In this document: positions 52,247 through 60,832 of the stretch, one piece after another
Position numbering within the stretch: position 1 is the stretch's first letter
Layout of the letters: each line of letters begins with the position of its first letter
Origin: Acidicapsa acidisoli
GTDB taxonomy: Bacteria; Acidobacteriota; Terriglobia; Terriglobales; Acidobacteriaceae
Length of the DNA: 64,000 nucleotides
Reading direction: 5' to 3'
Assembly (NCBI RefSeq): GCF_025685625.1
Contig: NZ_JAGSYI010000002.1
Span: 1,736,001-1,800,000, forward strand
Translations under genes and position numbers: made by a program
Notes under the pieces: model-generated
What the model was told of the DNA's origin: nothing
Seen by the model: the letters and a program-made list of their open reading frames with translations, nothing else
The model's database searches: none

Positions 52247-52877
52247 CTATTCGGAAAATGGTGCATTCGCGACGACATCGGCAAAGTTGGGGGATGTGTA
52301 CCCCTTGACATATCGAACGCCGAAATCCCGAACGATGTTGTCAAAGGTGGACTCCGGCTTCCGACGAGCGATGTTGCAAAGGCACTCTTTGAGTCCGTTC
52401 TTAAGTGCCAGGCGCGGAAATTCGGCTAGGATCGCGCCTTGTTTGTCCTGCGGAATTCGATCAAGGCCTGCCCCGCAGAACATCCGCCGTTATTCCCGAA
52501 TGGGTCATAGCCACTTCGGGCTCTTTGTGAAGAGCGATAGATCGTGTGGTATGAAGCGCGATGGCATCCCAAACAACTTGCATTTGCTGCGTCGAGATGC
52601 CTCGCCCTTTCAGAAACGAGCGCGCAGCATTGGCGCCATCCACCTCGAAACGATCTTCCGCCGTATAGCGGTCAGTCAAGCCCAGATCGTGCAGAATCGT
52701 GGCAACTGCCAACAACTCGGCATCCGGAGCACGTTCAGCGTTTTCTGAAAGCAATACGCCGAATAGCCAGGAGCGCATCGCATGGTTGAAGAGAAATGGC
52801 TCTGACGCGCTCCGTGACAGAGCAATCGCATCGCGAACCAGAACTGTGTCGGGTACTTTGATTCCTGCTAAAACCAT
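52247..52877 (-). pseudogene. HD-domain protein, frameshifted
   Basis: Two frames form one protein of ~205 residues. The first (from ATG 52877) reads RDAIALSRSASEPFLFNHAM, ATILHDLGLTDRY (HD pair) and ends with THSGITADV; the continuation (MFCGAGLDRIPQDK then EFPRLALKNGLKE and NIVRDFGVRYVKGY) is in another frame. The shift is near 52475-52483. The intact family is an HD-superfamily cyanamide hydratase-like protein (from memory). Sequencing error is the alternative. Confidence 0.75.
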
Positions 52878-52950
52878 TCCCTGCCTCTCTCGCTTTCATA
52901 TAGTCCGTGGCCGGCGATTGGCTTAATCCGCCGTTCAGTTCGTGCACAGA

Positions 52951-53095
52951 TCAGTTATCGCGCCGACCGATGATGAAGACGTATGCTCCTTCCGCTACGA
53001 AGCGTTTCGCGGTAGCAAGACCAAACCGCTTGTCCCACCAGTGACGAGTGCGATCTTTCCTTCCAGCTTGCAGCCATTTTCTCGTCGGTCGTCAT
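52951..53095 (-). pseudogene. Short-chain dehydrogenase N-terminal remnant
   Basis: Minus-strand frames give KLEGKIALVTGGTSG, then in another frame GLATAKRFVAEGAYVFIIGRR and a stop: the cofactor-binding start of an SDR protein. One base is missing right after TSG, another shift lies near the ATG (53095), and everything after residue ~45 is lost. Upstream to 53,272 nothing is recognised. Confidence 0.7.
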
Positions 53096-53272
53096 TCTTT
53101 GCCTCTTTCAACCATGTCGTCACCGCCAATCCGTTCGAGCTTTCTCTTCTTGCCGCTCCCTAGACAGGCCGAGTGCACCAAACCAAAGTGGGAAGCGTAT
53201 CGATGACCTGCCTGAGATTATCCTCCGACTTTTGGGAATCGACCGAGAGCATACGTCCTGCCTCTCACCGAA

Positions 53273-54034
53273 TTAGAATTTGCCGTTGCTATTCTTCCAT
53301 TGATCGCGAGGTGGGATCGCTTCGAGTGTGTCCCAGTGTTCAGCGATCTTGCCGCTTTCAATGCGGAATAGATCGTAGATGGCGGTGGGCACGCCACCAA
53401 ACGTAGCCTCAGCAACGACAAGGACGAAATTACCTTCGCCAAGCACCATATGCAGACGGTTGTAGACGACTGCCTGCCCCTTGGCGGCAAGAGACTGTAG
53501 ACCGGCAATCAGTCCCGGGATGGTGTCGGCGACCCATGGGTTGTGCTGAATGTATGCGATTCCGTTGAAGTAGCTCGGAAAGGTCTCGCGACGGCCTGCG
53601 AGAAGGTCGTCCATGTAGCGTTGCATGAGCGCCTTATTCGCCTGTGTCCGGTCGAGATCGGACACCGCGGTGGGGCCATCGATCATCGTGTGGCCACTGG
53701 GGCTGAGTTCGGTCGCGGTCTCCTGCAAATTGTCCCAATGCTCGACGATCAGGCCATCTTCGAAGCGAAAGATGTCGAAGCCAATCTTCGGCCCGAAGAA
53801 GTTGTACTCGGTATGAGCGAAGACATAATCGCCGTCTTCAAAGACACGGATGGTGTTGACCGATGCATCGGGCGGCAGGTTCTGAATCAGGGCGGCTACA
53901 CCTTCAGGGCCAGGTCCCACCTGCAGGTTGTGCTGGATGTACTTGTTCGGGTTGACATACGCGAACGGGACTGGATTTTTAGTCTCAAGCGACTTCAAGA
54001 GATCTACGACCTGCTGTTTACGGGTAGGGGGCAT
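53273..54034 (-). CDS. Tandem SnoaL/NTF2-like protein
   Basis: 253 residues made of two SnoaL-like halves: NPNKYIQHNLQVGPGPEGVA ... VFAHTEYNFFGPKIGFDIFR ... EHWDNLQE, then FNGIAYIQHNPWVADTIPGL ... FVLVVAEATFGGVPTAIYDL ... EHWDTLEAIP. Each half repeats the YIQHN and EHWD signatures, so it arose by duplication. Such folds act as isomerases, hydrolases or binding proteins; function unknown. Divergent from a TetR gene with an operator-like palindrome between. Confidence 0.85.
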   Translation of the reverse strand: MPPTRKQQVVDLLKSLETKNPVPFAYVNPNKYIQHNLQVGPGPEGVAALIQNLPPDASVNTIRVFEDGDYVFAHTEYNFFGPKIGFDIFRFEDGLIVEHWDNLQETATELSPSGHTMIDGPTAVSDLDRTQANKALMQRYMDDLLAGRRETFPSYFNGIAYIQHNPWVADTIPGLIAGLQSLAAKGQAVVYNRLHMVLGEGNFVLVVAEATFGGVPTAIYDLFRIESGKIAEHWDTLEAIPPRDQWKNSNGKF

Positions 54035-54070
54035 GGGTCCTCCAAGGACAAGTTCGCTCTCTGAAATAGT

Positions 54071-54084
54071 GGACCATTTGGTCC
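54071..54084. promoter_or_regulatory. Operator-like palindrome GGACCATTTGGTCC
   Basis: Perfect 14-bp palindrome in the 92-bp gap between the SnoaL-like and TetR genes; GGACCAnnTGGTCC resembles operators of YxaF/AcrR-type regulators. Confidence 0.75.
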
Positions 54085-54126
54085 TTTATATGCAAGCCCT
54101 CAAGTGAACTGACCGATAATATTGCA

Positions 54127-54681
54127 ATGGGACGACGAAAACTGTTCACCCGAGAAGATGTCCTCGACAAAGCGATCGCCATCTTCTGGAAGCACGGCTT
54201 CGCTGAGACGAGTGTTCAGGACCTTGAACGGGCCACCGGTGTGCGCAAATCGGGCTTGTATGCGGAATTCAAGGACAAAGAAGATCTGTTTGTGCAGAGT
54301 ATGCGCAGGTATTTCGACGTTCTGATGGCACGCGGACACCTGACGAAACAGCCTCTGGGTTGGACCAACGTTGAGAGTTTTCTCAAGGTCTGCTATGGGA
54401 GTTGGGGACAGAAGGGCTGCTTCTCGGTGAACTCTATGCGCGAGTTCGCAGACCTTCCCCCAAAAGCCCGCCAGATCATGGTCGCGAGCGTAATGAAAGC
54501 CCATCAGCTGCTCATCGACAATCTAGCTGCAGCGCGTGGAGTTTGTGATGATAATGATTCTCTCGCTGGCTTGATCATCACGTTCTTTAGCGGAATTTGC
54601 CTAGAGCAGAATTTCGGTCCCGACCAGGCGAGAATTACGAACAAGATCGACGCCTTCATGCGGTTGATTCGCGGGATGTGA
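54127..54681 (+). CDS. TetR/AcrR family regulator
   Basis: 184 residues. HTH: TREDVLDKAIAIFWKHGFAE then TSVQDLERATGVRKSGLYAE and FKDKEDLF. The GxRKSGLYAEF recognition helix and the GCFSVNSMREFADLP block resemble regulators linked to stress or oxidoreductase genes. Likely represses the divergent SnoaL-like gene through the GGACCA palindrome. Confidence 0.92.
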   Translation: MGRRKLFTREDVLDKAIAIFWKHGFAETSVQDLERATGVRKSGLYAEFKDKEDLFVQSMRRYFDVLMARGHLTKQPLGWTNVESFLKVCYGSWGQKGCFSVNSMREFADLPPKARQIMVASVMKAHQLLIDNLAAARGVCDDNDSLAGLIITFFSGICLEQNFGPDQARITNKIDAFMRLIRGM

Positions 54682-54786
54682 TTGATCGTACCGAGTGGCG
54701 TTCCGCTCGTGCTTACTTCGGAAACGAGTCGCCGAACTGATCGCCAATCCGCGCCTTGCAACTACGGGCTGATGTCCGCCGCTACG

Positions 54787-55620
54787 TCACTCCGTCTCAA
54801 AATCGGTGGAGACACTGAGTTCCTTCCATATTCGTGCTTCCTCTAATCGCGCAAGATCGTTCTTCTCTACCACAGCGTACGCATCGCTGCCGAGCAACAG
54901 CCGCAACGGAGGGTTTCGCTCCCGCGTCAGCTGGATGATCGCCTGAGCCGCCTTTTTCGGATCACCAGGCTGCTTCCCGTTGTAATTGCGCTGAAATCTT
55001 GCGGTAGCTCCAACAGTCGAGTCGTATGCGGGATGACCTTCGCTCAGTTCGGAGGAACTCCCCGCGAAGTCCGTACGGAACCCACCGGGTTCAACAATTG
55101 TGACCTTGATGCCGAGTGGTGCTACTTCGCGCGACAGCACTTCAGAGAAGCCTTCGACACCCCATTTCGCCGCCGAATAAGGCCCACGTCCCGGAGGGCC
55201 GATCCTTCCGCCCACCGACGAAAACTGAATGAAGTGGCCTGTTTTCTTTTCGCGAAAATACGTAAGAGCTGCCTTGGTCACAATAATCGTTCCGAAGAGA
55301 TTTGTTTCGATCTGTGCCCGGAATTCCGATAGAGGCGTGTCTTCGATGGACGAAAGATTGCCGTATCCCGCATTGTTGATGACCACATCCAGCGAGCCAA
55401 ATAGATCGATCGCCGACATTACCGCGTTTGCTGCTGCTGCTTCGTCGGTAACATCCAACGCGAAGAGCTTGACCTGATCACCATATCGTTCCGACAGATC
55501 AGCCAGCGACTCAATGCCCCGAGCTGTCGCCAACACCTTATTGCCCGCAGCAAGTCCCGCTTCAACAATTGCGCGACCCAGACCGCGAGAGCTGCCGGTG
55601 ACTAACCATACCTGCGCCAT
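54787..55620 (-). CDS. Short-chain dehydrogenase/reductase
   Basis: 277 residues. NAD(P)-binding VWLVTGSSRGLGRAIVEAGL, NNAGYG, catalytic Ser in IQFSSVGGRIG, and YSAAKWG. Classical SDR length; C-terminal EARIWKELSVSTDFE tail as in many oxidoreductases next to HxlR or LysR regulators. Substrate unknown. Convergent with the TetR gene, divergent from the HxlR gene. Confidence 0.92.
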   Translation of the reverse strand: MAQVWLVTGSSRGLGRAIVEAGLAAGNKVLATARGIESLADLSERYGDQVKLFALDVTDEAAAANAVMSAIDLFGSLDVVINNAGYGNLSSIEDTPLSEFRAQIETNLFGTIIVTKAALTYFREKKTGHFIQFSSVGGRIGPPGRGPYSAAKWGVEGFSEVLSREVAPLGIKVTIVEPGGFRTDFAGSSSELSEGHPAYDSTVGATARFQRNYNGKQPGDPKKAAQAIIQLTRERNPPLRLLLGSDAYAVVEKNDLARLEEARIWKELSVSTDFETE

Positions 55621-55659
55621 TCATCCTCCTTTATCGAAGCCAACCACCCGGATATTCTG

Positions 55660-55671
55660 GAGAAGCTTCTC
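55660..55671. promoter_or_regulatory. 12-bp palindrome, candidate HxlR operator
   Basis: Perfect GAGAAGCTTCTC in the 72-bp gap between the SDR and HxlR genes, a typical position for a shared operator. Confidence 0.55.
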
Positions 55672-55692
55672 AAACTCAGGATTGGATGCGCG

Positions 55693-56094
55693 ATGGGTAT
55701 ACGAACGGACTTGTTAGTTACGGAGGAAATCGCCGAATCTTCAGATCTCAGGGCGACTCCCTTCGAGTTCGAGAGAGCCAAGAGGGTTGAGGCGGCGCTC
55801 TCCATTCTCGAAGGCAAATGGAAGATCGTGATTCTGAACCGGCTCTTCGCGCGCCCGGTCTGGCGATTCTCTGAGCTTGAACGCGCCGTCCCCGGCATTT
55901 CACAACGTATGCTGTCGCAACAGCTGCGTCTCCTTGAGAAGTGCGAGTTGGTGAAGCGAACCGTTCATCCTCAATTTCCACCAAAGGTGGAATATGAACT
56001 CACCGAGTTTGGGAAAACGCTCTGTCCGGCGATGAAGACGCTCGTCGATTGGGCGATGACCTTCCCCAAGACCCGCGAAACGTCCCGGTATTAA
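55693..56094 (+). CDS. HxlR-type winged-helix regulator
   Basis: 133 residues. Family core: ALSILEGKWKIVILNRLFAR, then FSELERAVPGISQRMLSQQL and RLLEKCELVKRTVHPQFPPK with VEYELTEFGKTL. The N-terminal ~30 residues are extra. No Cys in a redox position is evident, so ligand sensing is open. Likely controls the divergent SDR. Confidence 0.92.
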   Translation: MGIRTDLLVTEEIAESSDLRATPFEFERAKRVEAALSILEGKWKIVILNRLFARPVWRFSELERAVPGISQRMLSQQLRLLEKCELVKRTVHPQFPPKVEYELTEFGKTLCPAMKTLVDWAMTFPKTRETSRY

Positions 56095-56266
56095 CCGAGA
56101 AAGGCTCGAAAAGCCTTTTAGTGTTTTGAGCTCGTGATTAGGGGAAGGTGCAGGAGGAGGCACTTGACACCTGCCGAGCCACCGGCGAGCGAGAGATGAA
56201 CTTTATTGAAGAGGACCTTTCTATCGCTCTCTCCCCTACCGTTCACTTTCGGTAAGCGGAAATAAT

Positions 56267-57295
56267 CTAGGACAAACTGGAAACCCCGGTTTCTTTCCAA
56301 TCGGTTCTCCGCTGCGACGGCGTGGTTCCCTCCCAGTTGCGAAAGGCACGATAGAAGGAGTTTGTATCTTCGTAACCCAACTGGAAAGCCACTTCATTGA
56401 TTTGTACTCCAGGCTGGGCCAAGTATTTTCTCACGAGTTCCTGGCGTATCCCCAGTAGAAGATCCCGGAACGTTGTCCCTTCCTCGACAATGCGGCGCTG
56501 TAGGGTCCGAACGCTCAATCCGAGTTCGCGCGCAACATCCGTGATGTCAGGCCGGCCGCCGGCGAGCATTTGCCTCAACAGCCATTTCACCTGCTCGCTC
56601 GCGGATGTTTCCGCGCGACATCCTCTCGTCTTCTTCTCAAGGGCACTTTGTACCATCTCCAGGAGTTCGGCATTGTAGGTTACAAACGGGCGATCCAAAT
56701 CCTGTCTGTCAAACACGATCGCATTGCGCGATGCACGGAAATTGATCGGGCAATTGAAGTACTCCTCGTGTGCACTTCCGCGCTCTCGCTGCTGTGTCAA
56801 ATCGATCCGTTTGGGCCTTATAGAAAATTGGGCTCCCCTGCGTCCCAATTCGACAAGAAGAGCCAAGCCCGCATCGACCAACAGTCGTGGCTCTTCCTCA
56901 ATGGCGTACGGCCATTTTTTCAAAATCACGCATTCGTCTCTTCGCTCCTGAATACGCATATCCGCCGGCGCGCAGAGTTGATGGAATCGTGCCTGCCGGG
57001 TAAGCGCGTCTCGATAATCGCGAGCATGGTACGACGCCAGGTTCGCCAGCGGGAGTGCCGCAAAATCAACCTGTGCGGCAAAATTTAAGCCAAAAGCAGG
57101 ATCCGGACACATTTCACCGATGCTTCGCCAGAGAGCAAAGAACTGCGCCGTAGTAAGAAGGTATGTCTCGTCTTCGTAAGCGACGAGGGGAAGATGCGCG
57201 TGGCGCAACGCCGCCGCGGGTACAAGATCGTATTTCTGAAGCCATGTCCAGAACTGTCGGGGCACTTTGATGCGATCGGGTGTCGAACAGGCCAT
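56267..57295 (-). CDS. AraC family regulator (Arabinose_bd/OruR-like)
   Basis: About 342 residues. N-terminal ~200 residues fit the arabinose-binding-like sensor of the OruR/ArgR group (FGLNFAAQVDFAALPLANLA; DYRDALTRQARFHQL); C-terminal ~100 residues hold two HTHs (ITDVARELGLSVRTLQRRIV; INEVAFQLGYEDTNSFYRAF). ATG 57295 preferred over TTG 57310. The divergent NmrA-like gene is the likely target, with a cluster of TGCCAA motifs between. Confidence 0.9.
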   Translation of the reverse strand: MACSTPDRIKVPRQFWTWLQKYDLVPAAALRHAHLPLVAYEDETYLLTTAQFFALWRSIGEMCPDPAFGLNFAAQVDFAALPLANLASYHARDYRDALTRQARFHQLCAPADMRIQERRDECVILKKWPYAIEEEPRLLVDAGLALLVELGRRGAQFSIRPKRIDLTQQRERGSAHEEYFNCPINFRASRNAIVFDRQDLDRPFVTYNAELLEMVQSALEKKTRGCRAETSASEQVKWLLRQMLAGGRPDITDVARELGLSVRTLQRRIVEEGTTFRDLLLGIRQELVRKYLAQPGVQINEVAFQLGYEDTNSFYRAFRNWEGTTPSQRRTDWKETGVSSLS

Positions 57296-57405
57296 TTCAA
57301 ACTCGCACAATGCAAAGCATTTATGGCGTAGCCCGAACTCAATTGAGAGCTCAGTCCGCAGACCTCATTGTTGCCCTCCAGGGTGCCTTTGTCACTAGCA
57401 AAGTG

Positions 57406-57475
57406 TGCCAAACTTCTTGCCAATTATGCCATCGGTCCCGCAACAAACACCACGTTAGTTTGGCAGCTTTGGCAA
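57406..57475. promoter_or_regulatory. TGCCAA motif cluster, candidate AraC-type operator
   Basis: Two TGCCAA boxes (57406, 57418) and a related TGCCAT (57427) on one strand, then the inverse TTGGCA twice (57460, 57469). The arrangement, direct repeats facing inverted ones in a divergent gap, suits an AraC-type regulator. The rest of 57,296-57,662 shows no gene. Confidence 0.5.
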
Positions 57476-57662
57476 GAGTTTCGGCGTGGATCGCTAGTTA
57501 CGAGTGCAGACGATTTCGGCACAATCAATCTCACCCGACGAATCCCTGACCGCGCAACAGTTAGGCGTCGTGAGGACCATCCACCGGTGAAAGCACCACG
57601 CTCTCACAGAATCGAAGGCTGGATTTCGAACTACTCAAAGCAAGTATTGAAAGGAGATTCAA

Positions 57663-58556
57663 ATGCACAGTTCAAGCAACCTGCTTGTGTTGGGTGCAAC
57701 GGGCCAAGTAGGAAAACTTGTCGCCAAAAACTTAAAACGCCGTGGAGCAAGCTTTTCGGTTGGGTCGCGAAAGAGAGGGAATCTGGAAGAGCTTGCAGAT
57801 CAATTTGGGACCTCGCGGTTCATCGATCTCGATGATCCTCGAACTTTCGACGAGGCTTTGGAGAACATCACAGGCATTTTTCTAATAACTGGTTATACCG
57901 TCGACATGCTAGTGCAGAGCAAATCACTTATCGATGCGGCAAAACGCAACGGTGTAAAACATGTCGTGCACCTGGGCGCATTCACGCGAGACCATGACGC
58001 CTATGCTACGGTTTTCGCCTGGCATCAGATGATTGAAACCTATCTTCGCGAGAGCGGCGTTGCGTGGACGAATTTACATCCAAACATGTTCATGCAGAAT
58101 TTGCTGACATATCACGCCGTCACAGGCGCTTTGTTCAACGCATACACCTCCAAAGCTCTTGGCTACACCGCGTTGGAAGATGTGGCAGAGTCTGCTGCCG
58201 TAATTCTCCTGGAAGGGCCGGAGAGACACAGCGAAAAGGATTATTGGTTTTCAGCGGACTCACTTACTCCGGAGCAAGTGGCTGAAACTCTAACTGTGGC
58301 GACCGGTCGTACATTCACGTCAGCAGTTCGTGGTGATGGAAGCTTCCAAAGGGATGCGGCACAGTCCGGTTCAGTATTCGAAAACGCGTATGCAAAGGGA
58401 GGGCTCGAATTCTTCCGCTACGTCGAGGACGGAAGAATGGCTTACGCTGGAAGCGTAAAAGACGATACAAAGCAAATTCTAGGTCGCGAGCCATTTTTGC
58501 TGAAGGAATGGGCAAAACTACACGCCAACGAGTTACTGGAGATTGCGGGTAGCTGA
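57663..58556 (+). CDS. NmrA-like NAD(P)-binding protein
   Basis: 297 residues. Rossmann start LLVLGATGQVGKLVAKNLKR, then HVVHLGAFTRDHDAYA and HPNMFMQNLL, the pattern of NmrA/quinone-oxidoreductase-type SDRs that lack the YxxxK pair. May be a redox sensor or quinone reductase. AAAGGAG six bases before the ATG. Divergent from the AraC regulator. Confidence 0.9.
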   Translation: MHSSSNLLVLGATGQVGKLVAKNLKRRGASFSVGSRKRGNLEELADQFGTSRFIDLDDPRTFDEALENITGIFLITGYTVDMLVQSKSLIDAAKRNGVKHVVHLGAFTRDHDAYATVFAWHQMIETYLRESGVAWTNLHPNMFMQNLLTYHAVTGALFNAYTSKALGYTALEDVAESAAVILLEGPERHSEKDYWFSADSLTPEQVAETLTVATGRTFTSAVRGDGSFQRDAAQSGSVFENAYAKGGLEFFRYVEDGRMAYAGSVKDDTKQILGREPFLLKEWAKLHANELLEIAGS

Positions 58557-58714
58557 CGCAGTGGGCTGTCTCGCTTTACTTGAAACGGACCGTGGAATCG
58601 CGTTAGGAGGCCTCCGGTCAAACAACGTCAGTACCCAGCACTATTCCTCCGATCTTGCTCACCGCGGGTCCAAGACTGTCGAAAGAGAGCCAAAGAACAC
58701 AAGAAGGTTGGAAT

Positions 58715-58998
58715 ATGACTCAAAATGAACTTTACGGCGTCCGACCATCATCCCCACATCTCGCCCCCCCTTGCCTCGGGGGAGCGAGATGCCGAGTCAC
58801 GCCTCCTCATCGCTAGCATTGGCCCCAGCGTCACTGACAACACCTTCGACACGCTGATACGTCATCCCGACCTCCTCCGCCAATGGATGCCCTTCACTGT
58901 CGCTCTGGCAGTCACCGGGGGTGATCTCGCCCCATCTTCGGGAGATTGCCATCCTCCGCACGGACTGGCTGTGCCGAGCCGAGTACGAGCGGAGATAG
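58715..58998 (+). pseudogene. Carboxymuconolactone decarboxylase-like remnant
   Basis: Frames give DAESRLLIASIGPSVTDNTF, DTLIRHPDLLRQWMPFTVAL and, after a shift, HLREIAILRTDWLCRAEYERR and a stop: the N-terminal half of an AhpD/CMD-family protein, normally continuing EYEWGQHV. At least two frameshifts, and the gene ends 20 bp before dyad element G. From 58,557 to 58,714 nothing is recognised. Confidence 0.75.
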
Positions 58999-59018
58999 AC
59001 GGCTAACCGGAACTTATC

Positions 59019-59052
59019 CACTTGGCCGAATAGTCGGCTTTCCGGACAAGTG
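59019..59052. repeat. 34-bp dyad element G (type 1)
   Basis: Best dyad of the family: CACTTGGCCGAATAGTC paired with GGCTTTCCGGACAAGTG, palindromic at most positions. It lies between the broken CMD gene and the phosphatase/kinase module; the remaining bases to 59,212 carry no gene. Confidence 0.8.
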
Positions 59053-59212
59053 ATCCTCTCGTTCAACTGTTACTAACAGATCAATGCGTCCATCGAGGAA
59101 CCATCGATTCGTGTTCGGGTTTGATGGTCAGCTAACGCACCTTACTCCCCTGAGTTCGAACCGGACATCGTCCTGAGCGAACCGCAAAAACCTGTGGGTT
59201 CTGCAATACAAA

Positions 59213-60082
59213 TCATCGTTGAATCACTGTCAAACTTACGTCGTCGCAAAGCGAACTACCGTTCGCGAAGTCCTGTAGGGTGGCGAGGAGCATCATGAGT
59301 GTGGCCTGAGCGGATGACGAATCAGCGTGTCGTAATGCCGCAAGTATCCGATCCAACCCGAACTCTTCCTCTGAAGTGTTGCGGCATTCAAGAACACCAT
59401 CGGAGTATGCGACAAGCGTGTCTCCGGGTTCGAGATTCAGTTCGCCCAACTCGAACTCCGCACCTTCGATAGCGCCCAGCAATGGGCCGCCTCTCTCGAG
59501 CAGATCTGCCCGACCATCCGCGCGGAGCAATATTGGCGGGCAATGTCCGGCATTACAGTAGCTAAGTTCTCCAAGATGGCAGTTAATCTGCGCGAGAAAT
59601 ACCGTGGCGAACGGCGCAACCGGCCGTAGACAGCAGAGGTGGCGGTTGATTTCCGAGGCGATCCTCGCCGGGTCAGAATAAGGACGGCCGTAACGTTGCA
59701 AGAGGCCTGCTAGATTGGTGAACCACATGCCAGCCGCAATACCCTTTCCGGCAATGTCACCGTGGGCCATAAGAACCTTGGAACCGTTTTTCAGGAACGT
59801 CGTGAAATCCCCGGAGAGAAAGCGCGCCGCGAAGACCTCGCTTGCGAACTGTAAACTGCCGTGGCGAAACTCACGCGGGCCGCTTAGTTTGCGCTGGATC
59901 TGTGCGGCCTCAAACAGTTCTGAATGGAAATCAAGTTTCTCTCGCAGAAGGGAGTCAACCTCGTCCCGCAATGGCACACTCGATGGCCGCGGCGGCATCG
60001 ACGCCACGATCGAGGATCGGCCCGCGCCGTTAGTCCGGAATTTGCCTTCGGCTCTTGGTAGTACTCCCCTGTCGCTCATCAT
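59213..60082 (-). CDS. PP2C/SpoIIE-type phosphatase
   Basis: 289 residues, soluble. Phosphatase domain (~70-288): RFLSGDFTTFL, MAHGDIAGKGIAAGMW, LSYCNAGHCPPILL, LVAYSDGVLECR and LCDDVSLTV, i.e. the metal-binding Asp residues are present. The N-terminal 60 residues are basic and low complexity. Third gene after the kinase and response regulator, 27 bp from the latter, so it probably works as an output of that pathway. Start at 60082 or 60079. Confidence 0.9.
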   Translation of the reverse strand: MMSDRGVLPRAEGKFRTNGAGRSSIVASMPPRPSSVPLRDEVDSLLREKLDFHSELFEAAQIQRKLSGPREFRHGSLQFASEVFAARFLSGDFTTFLKNGSKVLMAHGDIAGKGIAAGMWFTNLAGLLQRYGRPYSDPARIASEINRHLCCLRPVAPFATVFLAQINCHLGELSYCNAGHCPPILLRADGRADLLERGGPLLGAIEGAEFELGELNLEPGDTLVAYSDGVLECRNTSEEEFGLDRILAALRHADSSSAQATLMMLLATLQDFANGSSLCDDVSLTVIQR

Positions 60083-60109
60083 TCACCCTCTTAGATTCCC
60101 ATCGTTGCT

Positions 60110-60832
60110 CTAGCCGACGAACCGATAACCTGTTCCATGCACTGTCAGGAAATACTGTGGTTGTTCGGGATCAGGCTCGAGTTTTTGGCGCAGACGTACC
60201 AGGTGTGTATCCACCGTCCGGGTAGTCGGAAAATGCTCGTATCCCCAAACCTCTTCCAGAAGGCGATCGCGACTAAGCGTTTCGCCGGAATGACAGATGA
60301 AATACTTCAACAGCTCGAATTCTTTGGACGAAACCTCGAGAGCTTTGCCTGATCTGAGCACTCGCTGACGGCGCAGATCGACTTCCACGTCACCGAAGGA
60401 ATGTTGATCCAGGTGCTTGGGAACGACGGCTGTGCGTCGCAGCACGGCCTTCACTCGCGCTAGCAACTCGCGGATTGAGAACGGCTTGGTCACATAGTCG
60501 TCGGCGCCGAGTTCGAGGCCCACCACTTTGTCCAGTTCCTGGCCGCGGGCAGTCAGCATGATGATCGGGATGGAACCGCGTTGAGCGCGTAACTGCTTGC
60601 ATACTTCCAGTCCGCTCATCCGAGGCATCATGACATCCAGGACCACAAGGTCGGGAGACTCCTCAAGAGCTCGTCTAAGACCTTCGATCCCATCGCCCGC
60701 TGTAATCACTTCGTAGCCGTCGAACTCGAAATTGTCTCGAAGTCCCGCCACCATATTGGGCTCGTCCTCCACGACAAGAATTTTCGCTGGCCTCGGTGCT
60801 TCAGTTATCTTCGCCTTCTCTCGCTGTCTCAT
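60110..60832 (-). CDS. OmpR-type response regulator
   Basis: 240 residues. Receiver (~17-130): ILVVEDEPNMVAGL, phospho-Asp in DLVVLDVMMPRMSG, Thr in MLTARG, Lys in YVTKPFS. Winged-helix DNA-binding domain (~145-240): LSRDRLLEEVWGYEHFP, TRTVDTHLVRLRQKLE, VHGTGYRF. ATG overlaps the kinase stop by 4 nt. Confidence 0.95.
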   Translation of the reverse strand: MRQREKAKITEAPRPAKILVVEDEPNMVAGLRDNFEFDGYEVITAGDGIEGLRRALEESPDLVVLDVMMPRMSGLEVCKQLRAQRGSIPIIMLTARGQELDKVVGLELGADDYVTKPFSIRELLARVKAVLRRTAVVPKHLDQHSFGDVEVDLRRQRVLRSGKALEVSSKEFELLKYFICHSGETLSRDRLLEEVWGYEHFPTTRTVDTHLVRLRQKLEPDPEQPQYFLTVHGTGYRFVG

